Below are positions 42,745 to 52,925 of a stretch of 64,000 nt of DNA, piece by piece. This DNA is from DYEP01 sp040755615 (GTDB taxonomy: Bacteria; Bacillota; Sulfobacillia; DUSP01; DYEP01). The notes under the pieces were generated by a model. That model did not search any database, was not told the origin of the DNA, and worked only from the letters and a program-made list of their open reading frames with translations. The stretch lies in NCBI GenBank assembly GCA_040755615.1, contig JBFMAL010000003.1, forward strand, positions 34,581-98,580. Reading direction: 5' to 3'. Each line of letters opens with the position of its first letter. Within the stretch, counting starts at the first letter, position 1. The position numbers and the translations under genes are program-made.

Positions 42745-44016
42745 TTACATAAAACAATTTCCGCTCCATGGAAGCACGGTAACCGCTTCCTGTTCGACCC
42801 TGATTCCCCTGTCCAGCATGAGCCTTATGAGTCCGTGAAAACACTCGTATGAAGGATCACCGAGCAGTGCAGCCAACTTCCTGCCGTAGCTCTCCGAAAA
42901 CGGCTGTCCCAGGTGCAGGTGGGAAAGGTAACTGCGCTCGTCCATATACAGCGGCTCAAATGAGATGCCGGTCTTGTCACAGAGGTCCCGCCAGATCCGT
43001 AATCCTCCGAGGTCCATATCCCCCCAGTGGTAGAAAGGAACCCGGCGCGATCTCGTCGCCAGGTACGCGTGGATCTTCCGCAACAGTTCGCGACGCGCAC
43101 GGTTGTGGTACCCGCCAAGATATACTGTTAGGTGCTCCTGTGGTCCCTGCCGCAGGTAGTGGTAATATGAGGTCTTGTTCTCCACGGTGACCACGGCAGA
43201 AGCACTGCAGCTTTCTACCTCAATCCGATTCACCATCTCCGCAGCCAGCCCGAGGTCCGGGTAGAAACAGCACAGGTCCACCCTGCCCCTCGGCGTCGTG
43301 AAGACCAAAGGTCCTGCTATCTGGATGTAGGTCGGGTTATCCACGATGCCCCTCTCGCCCATCAGCGTGTCGCCGGCTATGTCGTCCTCGCCAGTCAGGC
43401 AGTAGCTTCTGATTATCTGCAGGATCGGCTTTTCCAGTTCAGCCCAGCGCTTGGAGTCCCCGTAAAGCTGCACGCTCAAGCTGCGCTTGGTAACCTCCCC
43501 TTCGCGCGGCTCAAAAAAGGCGTGCAGGCCGCGCAGAAGATCCTCTATCATTTCAGGGTGGTCCGCCCGCAACGGGGCCGGCAGCGGCTCCAGGTCGGAA
43601 AGCCGACGGAACATTTCTTTATAGAAGGTACCCATCTCCGGGGGTGCTTGCCTCCACCACCGGTGCAGCAGTGTCCGCAGCTGTCTGTAGGTCTCACTTT
43701 TGGGTCGGCGAGCCAGCGCACCATATATGCCGGGGATCGCATCCTCGACCAGGACCAGGCGTCGCAAGGTATGCCCTCGGTCGAACCGTTCCCACTCCAG
43801 CGTGATCCACCCGCGACGTTCGAGCAGCTCCATCTCCTGGTTGAGCATTCGGCGGTAGCTGCTATCGCTGACGTGGAAATACTCGGGAAACTGGCGTGCG
43901 TCGACCCTGAGCATGGTCCGCCTGGTACTGCCGGCGGTATCGCTGTAATCCTTTCGGTTCTCATATTTGTCAAGGAGGCGGTTGAGCACCTCTTTTTGCA
44001 ACAGGCTCAGTTCCAC
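42745..44016 (-). CDS. jetD: Wadjet defence protein JetD (TOPRIM nuclease)
   Basis: Nuclease subunit of 423 residues that cuts circular plasmid DNA extruded by the JetABC complex. The N-terminal third is the DNA-binding/winged-helix part (DUF3322-like). The C-terminal TOPRIM domain has the glutamate in TVENKTSYYHYL and the acidic pair in HWGDMDLGGLRIW. The start overlaps jetC by 10 bp. The protein is full length with all catalytic acids present, so it is probably active. Confidence 0.88.
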   Translation of the reverse strand: MELSLLQKEVLNRLLDKYENRKDYSDTAGSTRRTMLRVDARQFPEYFHVSDSSYRRMLNQEMELLERRGWITLEWERFDRGHTLRRLVLVEDAIPGIYGALARRPKSETYRQLRTLLHRWWRQAPPEMGTFYKEMFRRLSDLEPLPAPLRADHPEMIEDLLRGLHAFFEPREGEVTKRSLSVQLYGDSKRWAELEKPILQIIRSYCLTGEDDIAGDTLMGERGIVDNPTYIQIAGPLVFTTPRGRVDLCCFYPDLGLAAEMVNRIEVESCSASAVVTVENKTSYYHYLRQGPQEHLTVYLGGYHNRARRELLRKIHAYLATRSRRVPFYHWGDMDLGGLRIWRDLCDKTGISFEPLYMDERSYLSHLHLGQPFSESYGRKLAALLGDPSYECFHGLIRLMLDRGIRVEQEAVTVLPWSGNCFM

Positions 44017-47000
44017 TGTCCCAAATCCTTCCTGCTGACCCGCTCGACGTAGCTGTGGAATCCCTCTTTCATGACGATCAGGCTGGTGTTTACGTGAGGG
44101 ACGATCAGCTGAATGCGCCCGGTGGGAGCGACGATGATGGCCTGGAACTCTAGGTTCTTCATAAAGCAGATCGCTTCCTCGATCCGGTCCGCGTCCATCC
44201 GGTTGAAAGCCTCGTCGAACACGACCAGGCGAAGGCTGTCCTTGTTGCGGTAAAGCTGGTAGGCTCTGTAGAAGGAGGCCAGGATGGCTACATAAAAGGG
44301 CACCTGGGTTTCACCGCCGGATTTGTCCCGGGCCACCTTGGAAAAATGGCTCTTGTAGCCGCGGTCGTCAGTAATGACGATCTCAAAATCCAGGAAAGAA
44401 CGGTAATCCGTCAGCACCTGCATCGTCTCGCTGAACTCGTTCTCGCTACGGGTAATCTCGGCGAAAAGCTCCTGGATCGCCTCGCCGTGCTTCTGCAGGA
44501 AAGCATCCCTGAAAATCGAGCCGTGGTAAACTTCGGTATCCGTGATCATGTCGTAGAAGCGCCGCGTTTCGCTTTTTGCGCTCAGGCTGAAGGTATAGGA
44601 GTCGGTGCCGAACCGCATATCCTTCAGTGCCCGGTTCAGTTCCTTGATTTCCAGATGGGCGTCCTGGATGTATTCACCTATCTTGGCGACGAAGTGTTCC
44701 TGGAAACTTCTCTCCGCCTGCTCTCTTGCTTCTTTCGCTTTGGCCTCATAATCCTGCAGGTGGCTGTCCACCAGCAGCCGATGACGGCGGCGGAAAGCCT
44801 CGTTATCAGGCGCTTCGGGATCGCCGGAGAAGTTGAACTGGTGGACGAAGTCGGTGCGGACGCGTACCAGCGACTGCATCTGTTTGTCAAGCCTCGTCTT
44901 CAGCCCTTCACGGCTGCCGCGGTAGTTCGCGAGCAGGGTCTCAGGGTCGCGCCGGGACGATTCGTTCTCCCATTTGCGGTGGCACCGTTCACGCAGCTCA
45001 TCCGCCAGGTTTGCCACAAACGATTCGTACTCGGATCGCATCCCCTCTGCCTCAAGCCTAAGCGCGGCCAGTTGCTGGTCCATCTCTCTGATACCTCGCC
45101 GCGCATCCCCCTGTTCCTCTGCCAGCTGACGCAATGACTCCTCGATCCCATTCTGCGCTCGTCTTTTTTCGTCCCGCTCCCTTTCGAGACGTCGCAGCTC
45201 ACTGAGATCCAAGGTCATTATCTCCCGTTGGCTCTGTTCCAGCGCCTCTGCAACGCGGGCCTTCTCTTTGAGGGTCGCCGTATCCTGTCTCCACCGTTCG
45301 TAACGGTCTGCTTTATCGGCGGCATAGCGTCTTGCACCGTCGGCGAGTGCCAACATCTCCCGGCACGAGCGGAGGCGCGCCTCACGCTCGCGCAGCTCTT
45401 CTTTGCGCCGGGCCATCTGGAACTGTACTGCTTCCTTGCCGATAAATGGCATGTCATAGCGGGAGCGTGGGATCTGCCGGGCGGTATGGTTCTGGTACAG
45501 CATGCAACTGTCGGTAATCGCCCTGGCGTGTTGCTTCAGTTCTTTCTCAGAATCACACTTGATCACGCCGCCCAACAGCCAGTCGGCGTATGCGGCAGCG
45601 TAGTCCACGCAAGCAGTGATCTCTTCTGCAAGGCTGCCTGGTTTGCGCGGGCGTACCTCGGCCATCAGGCGTCCGGTATTTACCAGACCGACCCGCTCAA
45701 TGCCGCAGGTGAACTTATGCCGCTCGTAGAGGGTCAGCGCGTCGTCAAAGTACTCCGGGGGTACCAGCAGGTCGAATTTCTGAGTATGCAGGTAGCCTTC
45801 GATGGCGTTCCGCCAGCGGCCGTCGCGGATATCAATGGCCTCGCAGAAGAGGTAGACGGGAACCTTCTCCCCGGCCGGGGTAAACAGGTGTTCCTCCAGC
45901 ACCCGTTTCAATTTCATGGTCGGGGAATCGCTACCCAGAACCTGGTTTCGTCCCAGCTCCTGGATGGTGTTGTGCAGTCTTTCTATGTCCTGGCACAGGG
46001 CTCTCTCCTCCTCCGCCCACGAATGACTCCGTACGGTCAGCCATTCCCGCGCCTTCTGCCAGCTCCTGGCCAGTTCGGCATGGTCCTCCGGAAAACATGC
46101 GGTGTCGGTTTCAACCGCCTCGGCCCACCGTGCCTGTGCGTCCATCAGGCCCTGTGACAAGGTAACAGGTGCCTCTACCCGGCACAGGATATCGGCCAGG
46201 GCCCTTATCTCATTCACCTCAGCGTTCATCTGGTGTATCAGGTTATCTTCGAGTCGCGCCAGTTCTGCCTGACGATTTCGCAGCTCCTCGATTCTCCGGC
46301 GCAGCTCCTTTTCTCTAATCCCGGCCTGGTTCTCGCTGATAGACCGCTCAAGTGCGCTTAGCGCCTGCTCAAGGGCGCGCTTTTCCGCCTCCGCTGCCGA
46401 GATGCGGGCGGCGAGTGCAGTCATCTTCTCTTCCTCTGCCCGTTTCTGCTCTTCTTTCTGCCTGAGCCGGGCAAGGCTGGTTTCCCACCGCGCCCGGAGT
46501 ACCATGTAATCGTTCATATCCAGGTTCAACCGCAATCTCTCGATCTCGCCATACTGCTCCTCTATGCTCTCAAGGGCAGCGATCTCTTTCTTGGTCTCTT
46601 CGATCATGAGCTCGACCTGGCGAAACCGCTCGAAGTACTCGCGCATAGTCTTGACGTCAACAGCCCGCTCCTCGAGAATGTAGTCGTAGACAAAGCGGCG
46701 CAGATCGGTAATGGGCGAAAAGGAGATGCCTTTGGTAAACAGCGAGAAGAATGACTCCTTGGCCCCGAAGAGCTGGCGCAGGTCGTAGGTATATGTGCTG
46801 ATGTCGTTCCGGTACTGGCGGTGTTTGATCCCCCTCGCTTTCAGGTAGTCAAAGAACTGGCGCCGGTTGCGGGGCTTGTGCGGTTCGTGAAAGAAGAGAT
46901 CATCGTTCAGGGCGGCCTCGTCCACTTTAAAGAAGACGTGCTCTTCTTCCCCGGTTACGTGGTAGTAGTCGAACACCACGCCGATCAGGTACTGCTTCCC

Positions 47001-47312
47001 CGTCTGTGTATGGGTGATCTCCAGTACGATGTAGCTTGAGAAGTCCTCATTCCGGCGAAAAGAGGTGCCCCCTTCGGTGCCGGTCTTCCCCCGCAGGTAG
47101 CTCTTCAGATCCCGGGTAGTACGGTCTTCCATGGCCGAGGAGTTAAACCGTACTTTTTTCACGTTGGCCACAATGGCAAGCTGCAGGGCGTCGATCAGAG
47201 TGGACTTACCGGCCCCATTATCCCCAGTGATGAGGGTACTGCCTTCGATCGGGATCGTCTCGTTGTCAAAGAAGTGCCAGTTGATGAGTTTTATCTTCGT
47301 CAGCAGCCGCAT
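44007..47312 (-). CDS. jetC: Wadjet SMC-like ATPase JetC
   Basis: SMC/MukB-like ATPase of 1101 residues. The Walker A GDNGAGKSTLIDALQLAI is at residues 31-48. Long coiled coils flank a globular hinge near residues 470-660. The ABC signature KSGGETQVPFYVAIL and Walker B LRLVVFDEAFNRMD are in the last 150 residues. With JetA and JetB it forms the DNA loop-extruding motor that senses small circular DNA. ATG 47312 follows GATGGAGGTCC. Full length and uninterrupted. Confidence 0.93.
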   Translation of the reverse strand: MRLLTKIKLINWHFFDNETIPIEGSTLITGDNGAGKSTLIDALQLAIVANVKKVRFNSSAMEDRTTRDLKSYLRGKTGTEGGTSFRRNEDFSSYIVLEITHTQTGKQYLIGVVFDYYHVTGEEEHVFFKVDEAALNDDLFFHEPHKPRNRRQFFDYLKARGIKHRQYRNDISTYTYDLRQLFGAKESFFSLFTKGISFSPITDLRRFVYDYILEERAVDVKTMREYFERFRQVELMIEETKKEIAALESIEEQYGEIERLRLNLDMNDYMVLRARWETSLARLRQKEEQKRAEEEKMTALAARISAAEAEKRALEQALSALERSISENQAGIREKELRRRIEELRNRQAELARLEDNLIHQMNAEVNEIRALADILCRVEAPVTLSQGLMDAQARWAEAVETDTACFPEDHAELARSWQKAREWLTVRSHSWAEEERALCQDIERLHNTIQELGRNQVLGSDSPTMKLKRVLEEHLFTPAGEKVPVYLFCEAIDIRDGRWRNAIEGYLHTQKFDLLVPPEYFDDALTLYERHKFTCGIERVGLVNTGRLMAEVRPRKPGSLAEEITACVDYAAAYADWLLGGVIKCDSEKELKQHARAITDSCMLYQNHTARQIPRSRYDMPFIGKEAVQFQMARRKEELREREARLRSCREMLALADGARRYAADKADRYERWRQDTATLKEKARVAEALEQSQREIMTLDLSELRRLERERDEKRRAQNGIEESLRQLAEEQGDARRGIREMDQQLAALRLEAEGMRSEYESFVANLADELRERCHRKWENESSRRDPETLLANYRGSREGLKTRLDKQMQSLVRVRTDFVHQFNFSGDPEAPDNEAFRRRHRLLVDSHLQDYEAKAKEAREQAERSFQEHFVAKIGEYIQDAHLEIKELNRALKDMRFGTDSYTFSLSAKSETRRFYDMITDTEVYHGSIFRDAFLQKHGEAIQELFAEITRSENEFSETMQVLTDYRSFLDFEIVITDDRGYKSHFSKVARDKSGGETQVPFYVAILASFYRAYQLYRNKDSLRLVVFDEAFNRMDADRIEEAICFMKNLEFQAIIVAPTGRIQLIVPHVNTSLIVMKEGFHSYVERVSRKDLGQWN

Positions 47313-47395
47313 AGGTGGACCTCCATCGTCGGATAGCCATCCCAGGTATGCTCTGAGTCCTCGTACCTGCTACAACATGCCGCGAGCCTCTCGGT

Positions 47396-48043
47396 TTATG
47401 TGCCGGCCTCAGGTGCAGCTTCAGCCTCTTCCCACTCCTCGTCATCCAGGGACGCGGCTGCCTCAGCCTGCTCTTTCAGCCATTCGCTCAGGCTTTCCAT
47501 ATCCGAGAGGTTCAGCACCAGTAGAAGTGACGGATACAGCACGTAGACCGCTTCGGGCTCTCTCCAGTGACCATTCTTTAAGTCAAGCAGCGAAAAAGTA
47601 CTGAACATCTTCAGAATGCGCTGCATATCCTCTCGGGCCGGGAGTCGCTGCTTGATCTGCAGCGCCAGGTACTTCTCCTGGATGTCCTGTCCCGTCACCA
47701 GGACCTGCTGAGTGAGGCGCAGCTGGCGTCTTTTCTCGTCGTAGAGAAGACGCAGGATAAAGAGGAATATCGTCTCTTGGAGCGTGAAATTCCGGCGGTT
47801 ACGCTCGTCCATGTTGTATGCCTGGATCACGCCGTGATGCTTCACGACATGAACGCTCCAGCGGGCAATCTCGAGGTATCGCTGGAATAACTCCAGGTGC
47901 CTCTCGACAAAGCGGTAATGGCGGCGGTCTTCCTCCCGTTCATAAACCAGGTAGGTCTTGCCAAGAAGCAGGTTCACCGTCTCGCCAAACTGCTGCTTTT
48001 CCTTATCGGTCAGGGTCTCGTAAAGTTCTTCAAAGCCGGGCAT
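47396..48043 (-). CDS. jetB: Wadjet JetB (MukE-like)
   Basis: Small winged-helix kleisin-associated subunit of 215 residues, comparable to MukE. The repeated helical pattern with LLGKTYLVYEREEDRRHYRF and FLFILRLLYDEKRRQLRLTQ is typical; the C-terminal tail is acidic (DDEEWEEAEAAPEAGT). It starts 2 bp after the jetA stop. In type III-like loci this protein is annotated DUF6063-like; I use that as a tentative assignment. Confidence 0.82.
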   Translation of the reverse strand: MPGFEELYETLTDKEKQQFGETVNLLLGKTYLVYEREEDRRHYRFVERHLELFQRYLEIARWSVHVVKHHGVIQAYNMDERNRRNFTLQETIFLFILRLLYDEKRRQLRLTQQVLVTGQDIQEKYLALQIKQRLPAREDMQRILKMFSTFSLLDLKNGHWREPEAVYVLYPSLLLVLNLSDMESLSEWLKEQAEAAASLDDEEWEEAEAAPEAGT

Positions 48044-48045
48044 GG

Positions 48046-49458
48046 TCAGGCATCCTTTCGCCGTACCGTCAAAGCGGGAACCTCGGCGCTCCCTTTATTC
48101 GACAAAACGGTCCGGCCGCGCTCTCCCGTCAGAATATACCGGGCGCGGCGCGAGCGGCTGTAGAGAATGATGTATATCAGTCGAACCCACTCCTCCCGCG
48201 TTCCAAGGGGCAGTTCACTGAGTGGGAGTGTACCGTTTTCCGGTAATAGCTCCGCAACATAACGGTTGATCTCCTCAACGGTGATCTCCTCTCCAACACG
48301 GCGGCGGAACCGCTCAAGTTTACCGCTGCGGATCGACTGGTCTATCTCCACCGGCTCGATGGGCCGGGGAAGGTGCTCCCTCTTCGCTCGGGAAGGGCTC
48401 TTGATGCTGAATTCATCGACAGTACGAAGGGTGAACAGGCGGACCATGCGGTCCACCTCAGGCGGGCATTCGTCCCGCTCCCCGGTAGCCCTGGCTTTCG
48501 CTGCAAGGTAGCGGAGTATCGCGACGATCTGCTGCTCCACCCCCCGACCCTGCTGCAGCTGGAAGCGCAGCTTCTCCACGGCGGAGCGGGCGTACTGCGC
48601 GTTGCGCCGGTCAATCTCCTCCAGCAGCTCGTCCATATGGGTGAAAGACTCCTCGATGTATTCAAGCCAGTTATAGATGGTGTTCTCGCCGGTCAACCGG
48701 TCCGGCGCCTGTCGCTCCTGCACCATCCGGGCGGCCTGACTCACGATCTCCGGGCGGCTCGCCTGCCACTCCTTCACCCGTGCCAGGATGCCGCTGCGGT
48801 ACTTGGATACGTGTTCTGAGGTTTTCAGCCGGTAATACTGCTCGCCCAGCACCTGCACATGATACTCATCGAAGATATGGCTTATGATCTCACGGGGGTC
48901 GCTCTTCTCCAGGAGCTTTTCCGTGTAAGCCTTAATACTGTGGCTGAGCCTCTTTAACCCATCCACCAGCTCGGACGTGTACTCAGCCGCCTGCTGCAGT
49001 GCTACGTATGACATTCCTTCCTCACCGGTCAGTATCTGGTGTATGCTGAGTATTCGCCCCCGGAATTCCATCCTGTAACCGGTACGGATCTTGTCTAAAA
49101 CCTCAAGTAACGACAGGGCATAGTCGGGCAGGGAAATCCGGAAGCTGTAATCGTAGCTCTGCTCCTGGATCAGCCATTTTGCATCCAGGAACTTGCGCAA
49201 CAGGACACTTGCCCTGTCCCGTATACTCTGAACCGGGATCTGCCCTTCTTCGTCTTCAGGCCACTCCTGCAGCTCGGAGCTCTCCAGGTACTCGCAGAAG
49301 AGGTCGATCACCGTTTCCCGGGGAAGGGTGTAAATGGTACGCCTGTACTGATCGTACACGAGAAACAACAGGCCGGCATGAAGCTCTTTTAGCGGGCCGG
49401 CCAACACGGAGAAAAGGTTCTCCGGTATATAGTCAAAGAGGCGTTCTCGAGCCGCCAC
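48046..49458 (-). CDS. jetA: Wadjet JetA (MukF-like kleisin)
   Basis: Kleisin subunit of 470 residues. ERLFDYIPENLFSVLAGPLK at the start and IYIILYSRSRRARYIL near the end are recognisable in JetA proteins of the DUF5716 type; the middle is a long helical linker (residues 150-310). The start is GTG 49458, 7 bp after GGGGGGCCC; a GTG at 49518 is in frame but lacks a ribosome site. It heads the jetABCD operon. Subtype III is suggested by JetA/JetB resemblance, not proven. Confidence 0.82.
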   Translation of the reverse strand: MAARERLFDYIPENLFSVLAGPLKELHAGLLFLVYDQYRRTIYTLPRETVIDLFCEYLESSELQEWPEDEEGQIPVQSIRDRASVLLRKFLDAKWLIQEQSYDYSFRISLPDYALSLLEVLDKIRTGYRMEFRGRILSIHQILTGEEGMSYVALQQAAEYTSELVDGLKRLSHSIKAYTEKLLEKSDPREIISHIFDEYHVQVLGEQYYRLKTSEHVSKYRSGILARVKEWQASRPEIVSQAARMVQERQAPDRLTGENTIYNWLEYIEESFTHMDELLEEIDRRNAQYARSAVEKLRFQLQQGRGVEQQIVAILRYLAAKARATGERDECPPEVDRMVRLFTLRTVDEFSIKSPSRAKREHLPRPIEPVEIDQSIRSGKLERFRRRVGEEITVEEINRYVAELLPENGTLPLSELPLGTREEWVRLIYIILYSRSRRARYILTGERGRTVLSNKGSAEVPALTVRRKDA

Positions 49459-49665
49459 AACCGGGCCCCCCGTCTCGGGTGGTGGGGTATAAGTTGCAGA
49501 ACCGGGTATAGGATACACGCGATATAGTACATTCGCCTGGTTCTACCTTAATCCCTGCAGTACTCCCCCGATAAGCGACTTTTCCATGGAAACACCAGGC
49601 TTAAAGAATCTCGAATCCCCTCCCGGACCCCGCAATAGGCTTGGTTCGTCAAGAACCTCCGGCTT

Positions 49666-50434
49666 CTAAGCCCTCAGGGCGGATTTAAGAAACAGGCCGC
49701 CCAGTATTGCAAAAAGCGCGCTGAGCAACGTCCCTACCAGATAGTACTCGGCGAAGTCGCGGTTCTCCAGTTCTTTGTGACGCGCGATGGATTTCGCCGT
49801 GAATACAAAGCCAACGAGAGTGAGGGTGAGAATCACGGCCCTCTCCAGGAATCCGATGTACCGTCCGACCTGCCGGGTATCGCCGTAGCCATTGCCTGAG
49901 TCCGGAAGCCTCAGGACTTCCAGGTCAAGGACTTTTCGCACGAGCACGGAACCGCCCAAAACCACGTATCCGTAGACGACGGCTACCAGCAACACCAACC
50001 GCAATCCGCTCCCACCCAGGACATTCTGCCAGGCGTCTGTCCCCGTCGATGTAATCAGGTTTCCGTTCCGTAGAACGTCACCACCGGGAAGCAGAGAGGC
50101 GGGGTTATCCTCCGCAGGGAAAAGAAAGCGACCAGGAGATGAAACATCTGGTCAAAGACGAAGCCAGTGCGTCGGCCGGGTGGCTCAAGGGTACCAGGCG
50201 ATTCTCGGCCCAGTCAGTCAGGGTATGAACCACGGGTATGATAAGCCACAGGGCTACCATCGCCAGAGATATGTACTGGTGCGTAAACAGCACCAGGGTC
50301 AGCAAATGCCCTACAGCGTGCTTGACGTACCCGCGGATGCTCCCTGCGCATTCGGCCTCAGCAATAGCAGGAGTCTGGAGAACGAAGTCGGCCACTATGT
50401 GGGCCGATACCATCCATAGGAACAGCTCAGTCAC
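49666..50434 (-). pseudogene. DUF3307 membrane protein, two frameshifts
   Basis: The - strand from GTG/ATG 50434 encodes ELFLWMVSAHIVADFVLQTP and VVHTLTDWAENRLVPLSH. A shift then gives FVFDQMFHLLVAFFSL, and another gives TDAWQNVLGG and the C-terminal membrane part ending at 49666 (HKELENRDFAEYYLVGTLLS). All blocks of a DUF3307 protein are present in order, in three frames. DUF3307 and SatD genes usually sit together, as here. A tail relic of another copy is at 39.0 kb. Confidence 0.78.
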
Positions 50435-50960
50435 GCAGCAGTCCCTCTCGTATCACCGAGTTCAGGCACCGCTCTGCTTCCCACACCGTCTTCCAGCTGG
50501 CGGCCCGGCACCGCTTGGATACGTTCTGGGGGCTGATACCCAAAAGCCGGGCGGCTCTCTCTAGAGTGCCTTCCGTTTCGTAAGCATGCACTGCCTGCCA
50601 CTGCCTCTCACTCCAGCGACTCTGAATGGCATCTAACAGAGTGTAGAAATTGACGAGCTCCCAGACATTGCCCATCTGCCCGGCAAAACGGGTGGCCGGC
50701 ACCCGGCTGGATTTGAGACTATCCAGGGCCTGCCGAGAGAGGTGAAGGGCGCTTCCGTCCATCTGCCATGCATACTCCCTCGAAAGCCCCGTTTTGATAT
50801 TGCCCCAACCCACTCCAAGACGCAGGCTCAGGGGGCGGAGCGAAAAACGGAGGTAGCGGACGAACCGGACGAAGATGGGCTGCAAGTAATACTACGGCCA
50901 CTTAGCGAGCCAGGTTCGCGTAGTGACGCGAAACGGGATAGCGCTGGTGTTCGTCCCCGC
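50427..50960 (-). pseudogene. SatD-family relic, N-terminally eroded
   Basis: The C-terminal 150 codons (50885-50427) read RLGVGWGNIKTGLSREYAWQ and MDGSALHLSRQALDSLK, ending in a helix-turn-helix (GTLERAARLLGISPQNVSKR). This matches the C-terminal half of SatD proteins. The N-terminal domain (MxxxIGDIVGSR and GDEFQ) is not present in frame: upstream pieces are in other frames with stops. It overlaps the DUF3307 start by 8 bp, the usual arrangement. Confidence 0.7.
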
Positions 50961-51238
50961 CAGGATACAATGCTGCTTTCACCAAGGAAATGTATTGGGG
51001 CGAGAGAAGAAGCCAGGCGGCCGAAACAAGCAGACCTGGATGTGCAAGGAAACTGGGTTGCGGACATTACTACATGGGTGCTTTCACCTGTCATCCCAAG
51101 GTGGTGCCGGCCGGCGCTATCACTGATGTACAACTCAAGTTTATTTTACTCACATGTTATCAATGCATGCAATATGCATATTTTTTAAAGTAAATAAGCC
51201 CTCCTGTCGTGAAGGGCTCGCTTTCGTTACGGGCGCTC
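50961..51238. other. Intergenic stretch before the IS1634-type element
   Basis: About 280 bp without a gene. A short stem-loop AGCCCT/AGGGCT sits at about 51197-51216. Confidence 0.4.
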
Positions 51239-52925
51239 TTTGACACTTCCAGAAACATCCTCACTGAAATGCCTGAATGCCTGCTAGTAGTTTCTTTGGT
51301 CTAGGGCTTCACCTGTTCTTTGCCACTACCGCACTCCTCACTCCCCTTCAGGTGATAGCCCTTGGGAGGCGCCGGTATCCGCAAGGCCTCCAGCAGTTTC
51401 TCCTGAGCTGGCGTCAGGTCGGAGCGGAACTAGAAACGCAAGGGACCCACCTCTACCTCCTGGCTGGTGATGCCGGCCAGGGTTTGCAGAGCCGCGGCCC
51501 CCGACTGGTCAACGCCCGCCTGCTCCAGCAGCAGTTCCAGGAGCCGCAACAAGGTGAAAGCCAGCACCCACGCCCGCATGGGCCTTGACCCGGCGCTCGG
51601 TCCAGTGATAGACGGGATGTGTTTCCAGCAACGACTTCATGCTGCGAAAGGCGCTCTCGATCCGCCAAAGACCCTTGTAGTGCCGCGCCACTTCCCGCGG
51701 CGGCATTCGCTTTCGGTCCACGTTGGTCTGCAGCACCCATTTGCCGTCGTAAGCCGCATCCGCCTTTATCCGCTCCTCGTCCAACTTCACCTGTGCACCC
51801 TGTACCTTCAGATAACGGCGGGCGGGAGCCGACCGCAGCAGTCGCCTGGAGAGATTCTGACCACCCTCCAGCGCCTGACGGAGCTGCGTCACCATCTGCT
51901 CTCGAGCCCGGCGGTCCCTCTCGACCTGTTCGGGATTGTAGCAGACGATAAAACGGTCCGTCGCCCCTGCGAGGGAGACCTCCTTGACCCTCAGGTTATC
52001 CGCCACCTGAGTGTAACGCCCGGGACGGGCCAGCGCCTGCCGGGACTTGTGCTGTCGCAGTCTCACCCCCACTATGTAACTGCAGCCCCGGGCCCGCAAC
52101 CGGGCCAGATGCTCCGTCACCATGAGCGGTTCCAGGGCCGGGATGCGCTCCAGCAGCTTTGCGTGGGCCCGCGCCAGACTCTCAACATCGGCGGTATTGC
52201 CGGGCAGCACCAGGTGCCCGATGGGCAGGCCCTCGCGGCTGCTCAGAAGACCCAGAATGAACTGCCGGCAGTCAGAACGCCGGTCACGGCTGAAACCAAA
52301 CCGGGCCAGTTCCGCCGGGCCTTCGCCCTCGAAGTAGATGCTGGTGGTATCGAAGAGACAGAGACTGGTGTCCACGTCCGCCAGGCTGCCTAGGGCTGAC
52401 ACCATCCAGTGCTCCAGAGCCGGCCTCGGGTGGTGCAGACGACAAAAGACCAGGGCGCGCACGGCCGCCTCCAAGTCAAACCCATACCGGCGCTGCCCTC
52501 CCAGTTGCCGCCACCACTGACCCAGTCCCAGTCGGGTCCACAGCTGTTCCAGCACGTACGTGCTGCCGTACACCCGGGCTCCCGAGCTCCTGAACTCTTC
52601 CGGTTCCGATATCACCGCCACCCCATCGCTCAGCCGGGCCACCATCTCGGGGTCCAGCTGCTCCTGGCGTCCCAGATTGGTCAGCACGCGTTGGCGGGGC
52701 TTGCCCCGGTCATCGCGGTAACTCTCCACCTGCTGCACGTAGGTGCGGGTTTTATCTCCGGCCTTGGTCTTGGTGAACTTGACCCACACAGGAATGCCAC
52801 TACCATATTATCGTAGTCATGCCATGCCAATAAGAATCATAGCCGTGCCACTACACACCGAGCGCGCGGGACAAAAATCGTAAACTACCAGGCACTCACC
52901 TGCGATGTATTATTGAAGTGTCAAA
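51239..52925 (-). mobile_element. IS1634-type element with 11-bp perfect inverted repeats
   Basis: TTTGACACTTC at 51239-51249 and its reverse complement GAAGTGTCAAA at 52915-52925 bound the transposase gene. Matching continues imperfectly for about 22 bp. Total length 1687 bp suits IS1634. I see no target duplication in the flanks. The right repeat lies inside the 3' end of cysK, whose last codons and stop (52896) are therefore element DNA. Confidence 0.7.
51301..52789 (-). pseudogene. IS1634-family transposase, degenerate
   Basis: N-terminal 400 codons in one frame: VQQVESYRDDRGKPRQRVLT, LFDTTSIYFEG (first catalytic D), DAAYDGKWVLQTN, and WRIESAFRSMKSLLETHPVY (catalytic E). The usual VGDRGM block before VTEHLARLRARG is missing, which removes another catalytic aspartate. 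Near 51580 a frameshift moves to LLRLLELLLEQAGVDQSG, and an amber interrupts before RSDLTPAQEKLLEALRIPA. The element cannot move by itself. Confidence 0.85.

Noticed and set aside
45228..46157. 309-codon open frame on the + strand
   Set aside because: Antisense to the coiled-coil part of jetC, whose reading frame is clearly the real one; no ribosome site or domain.
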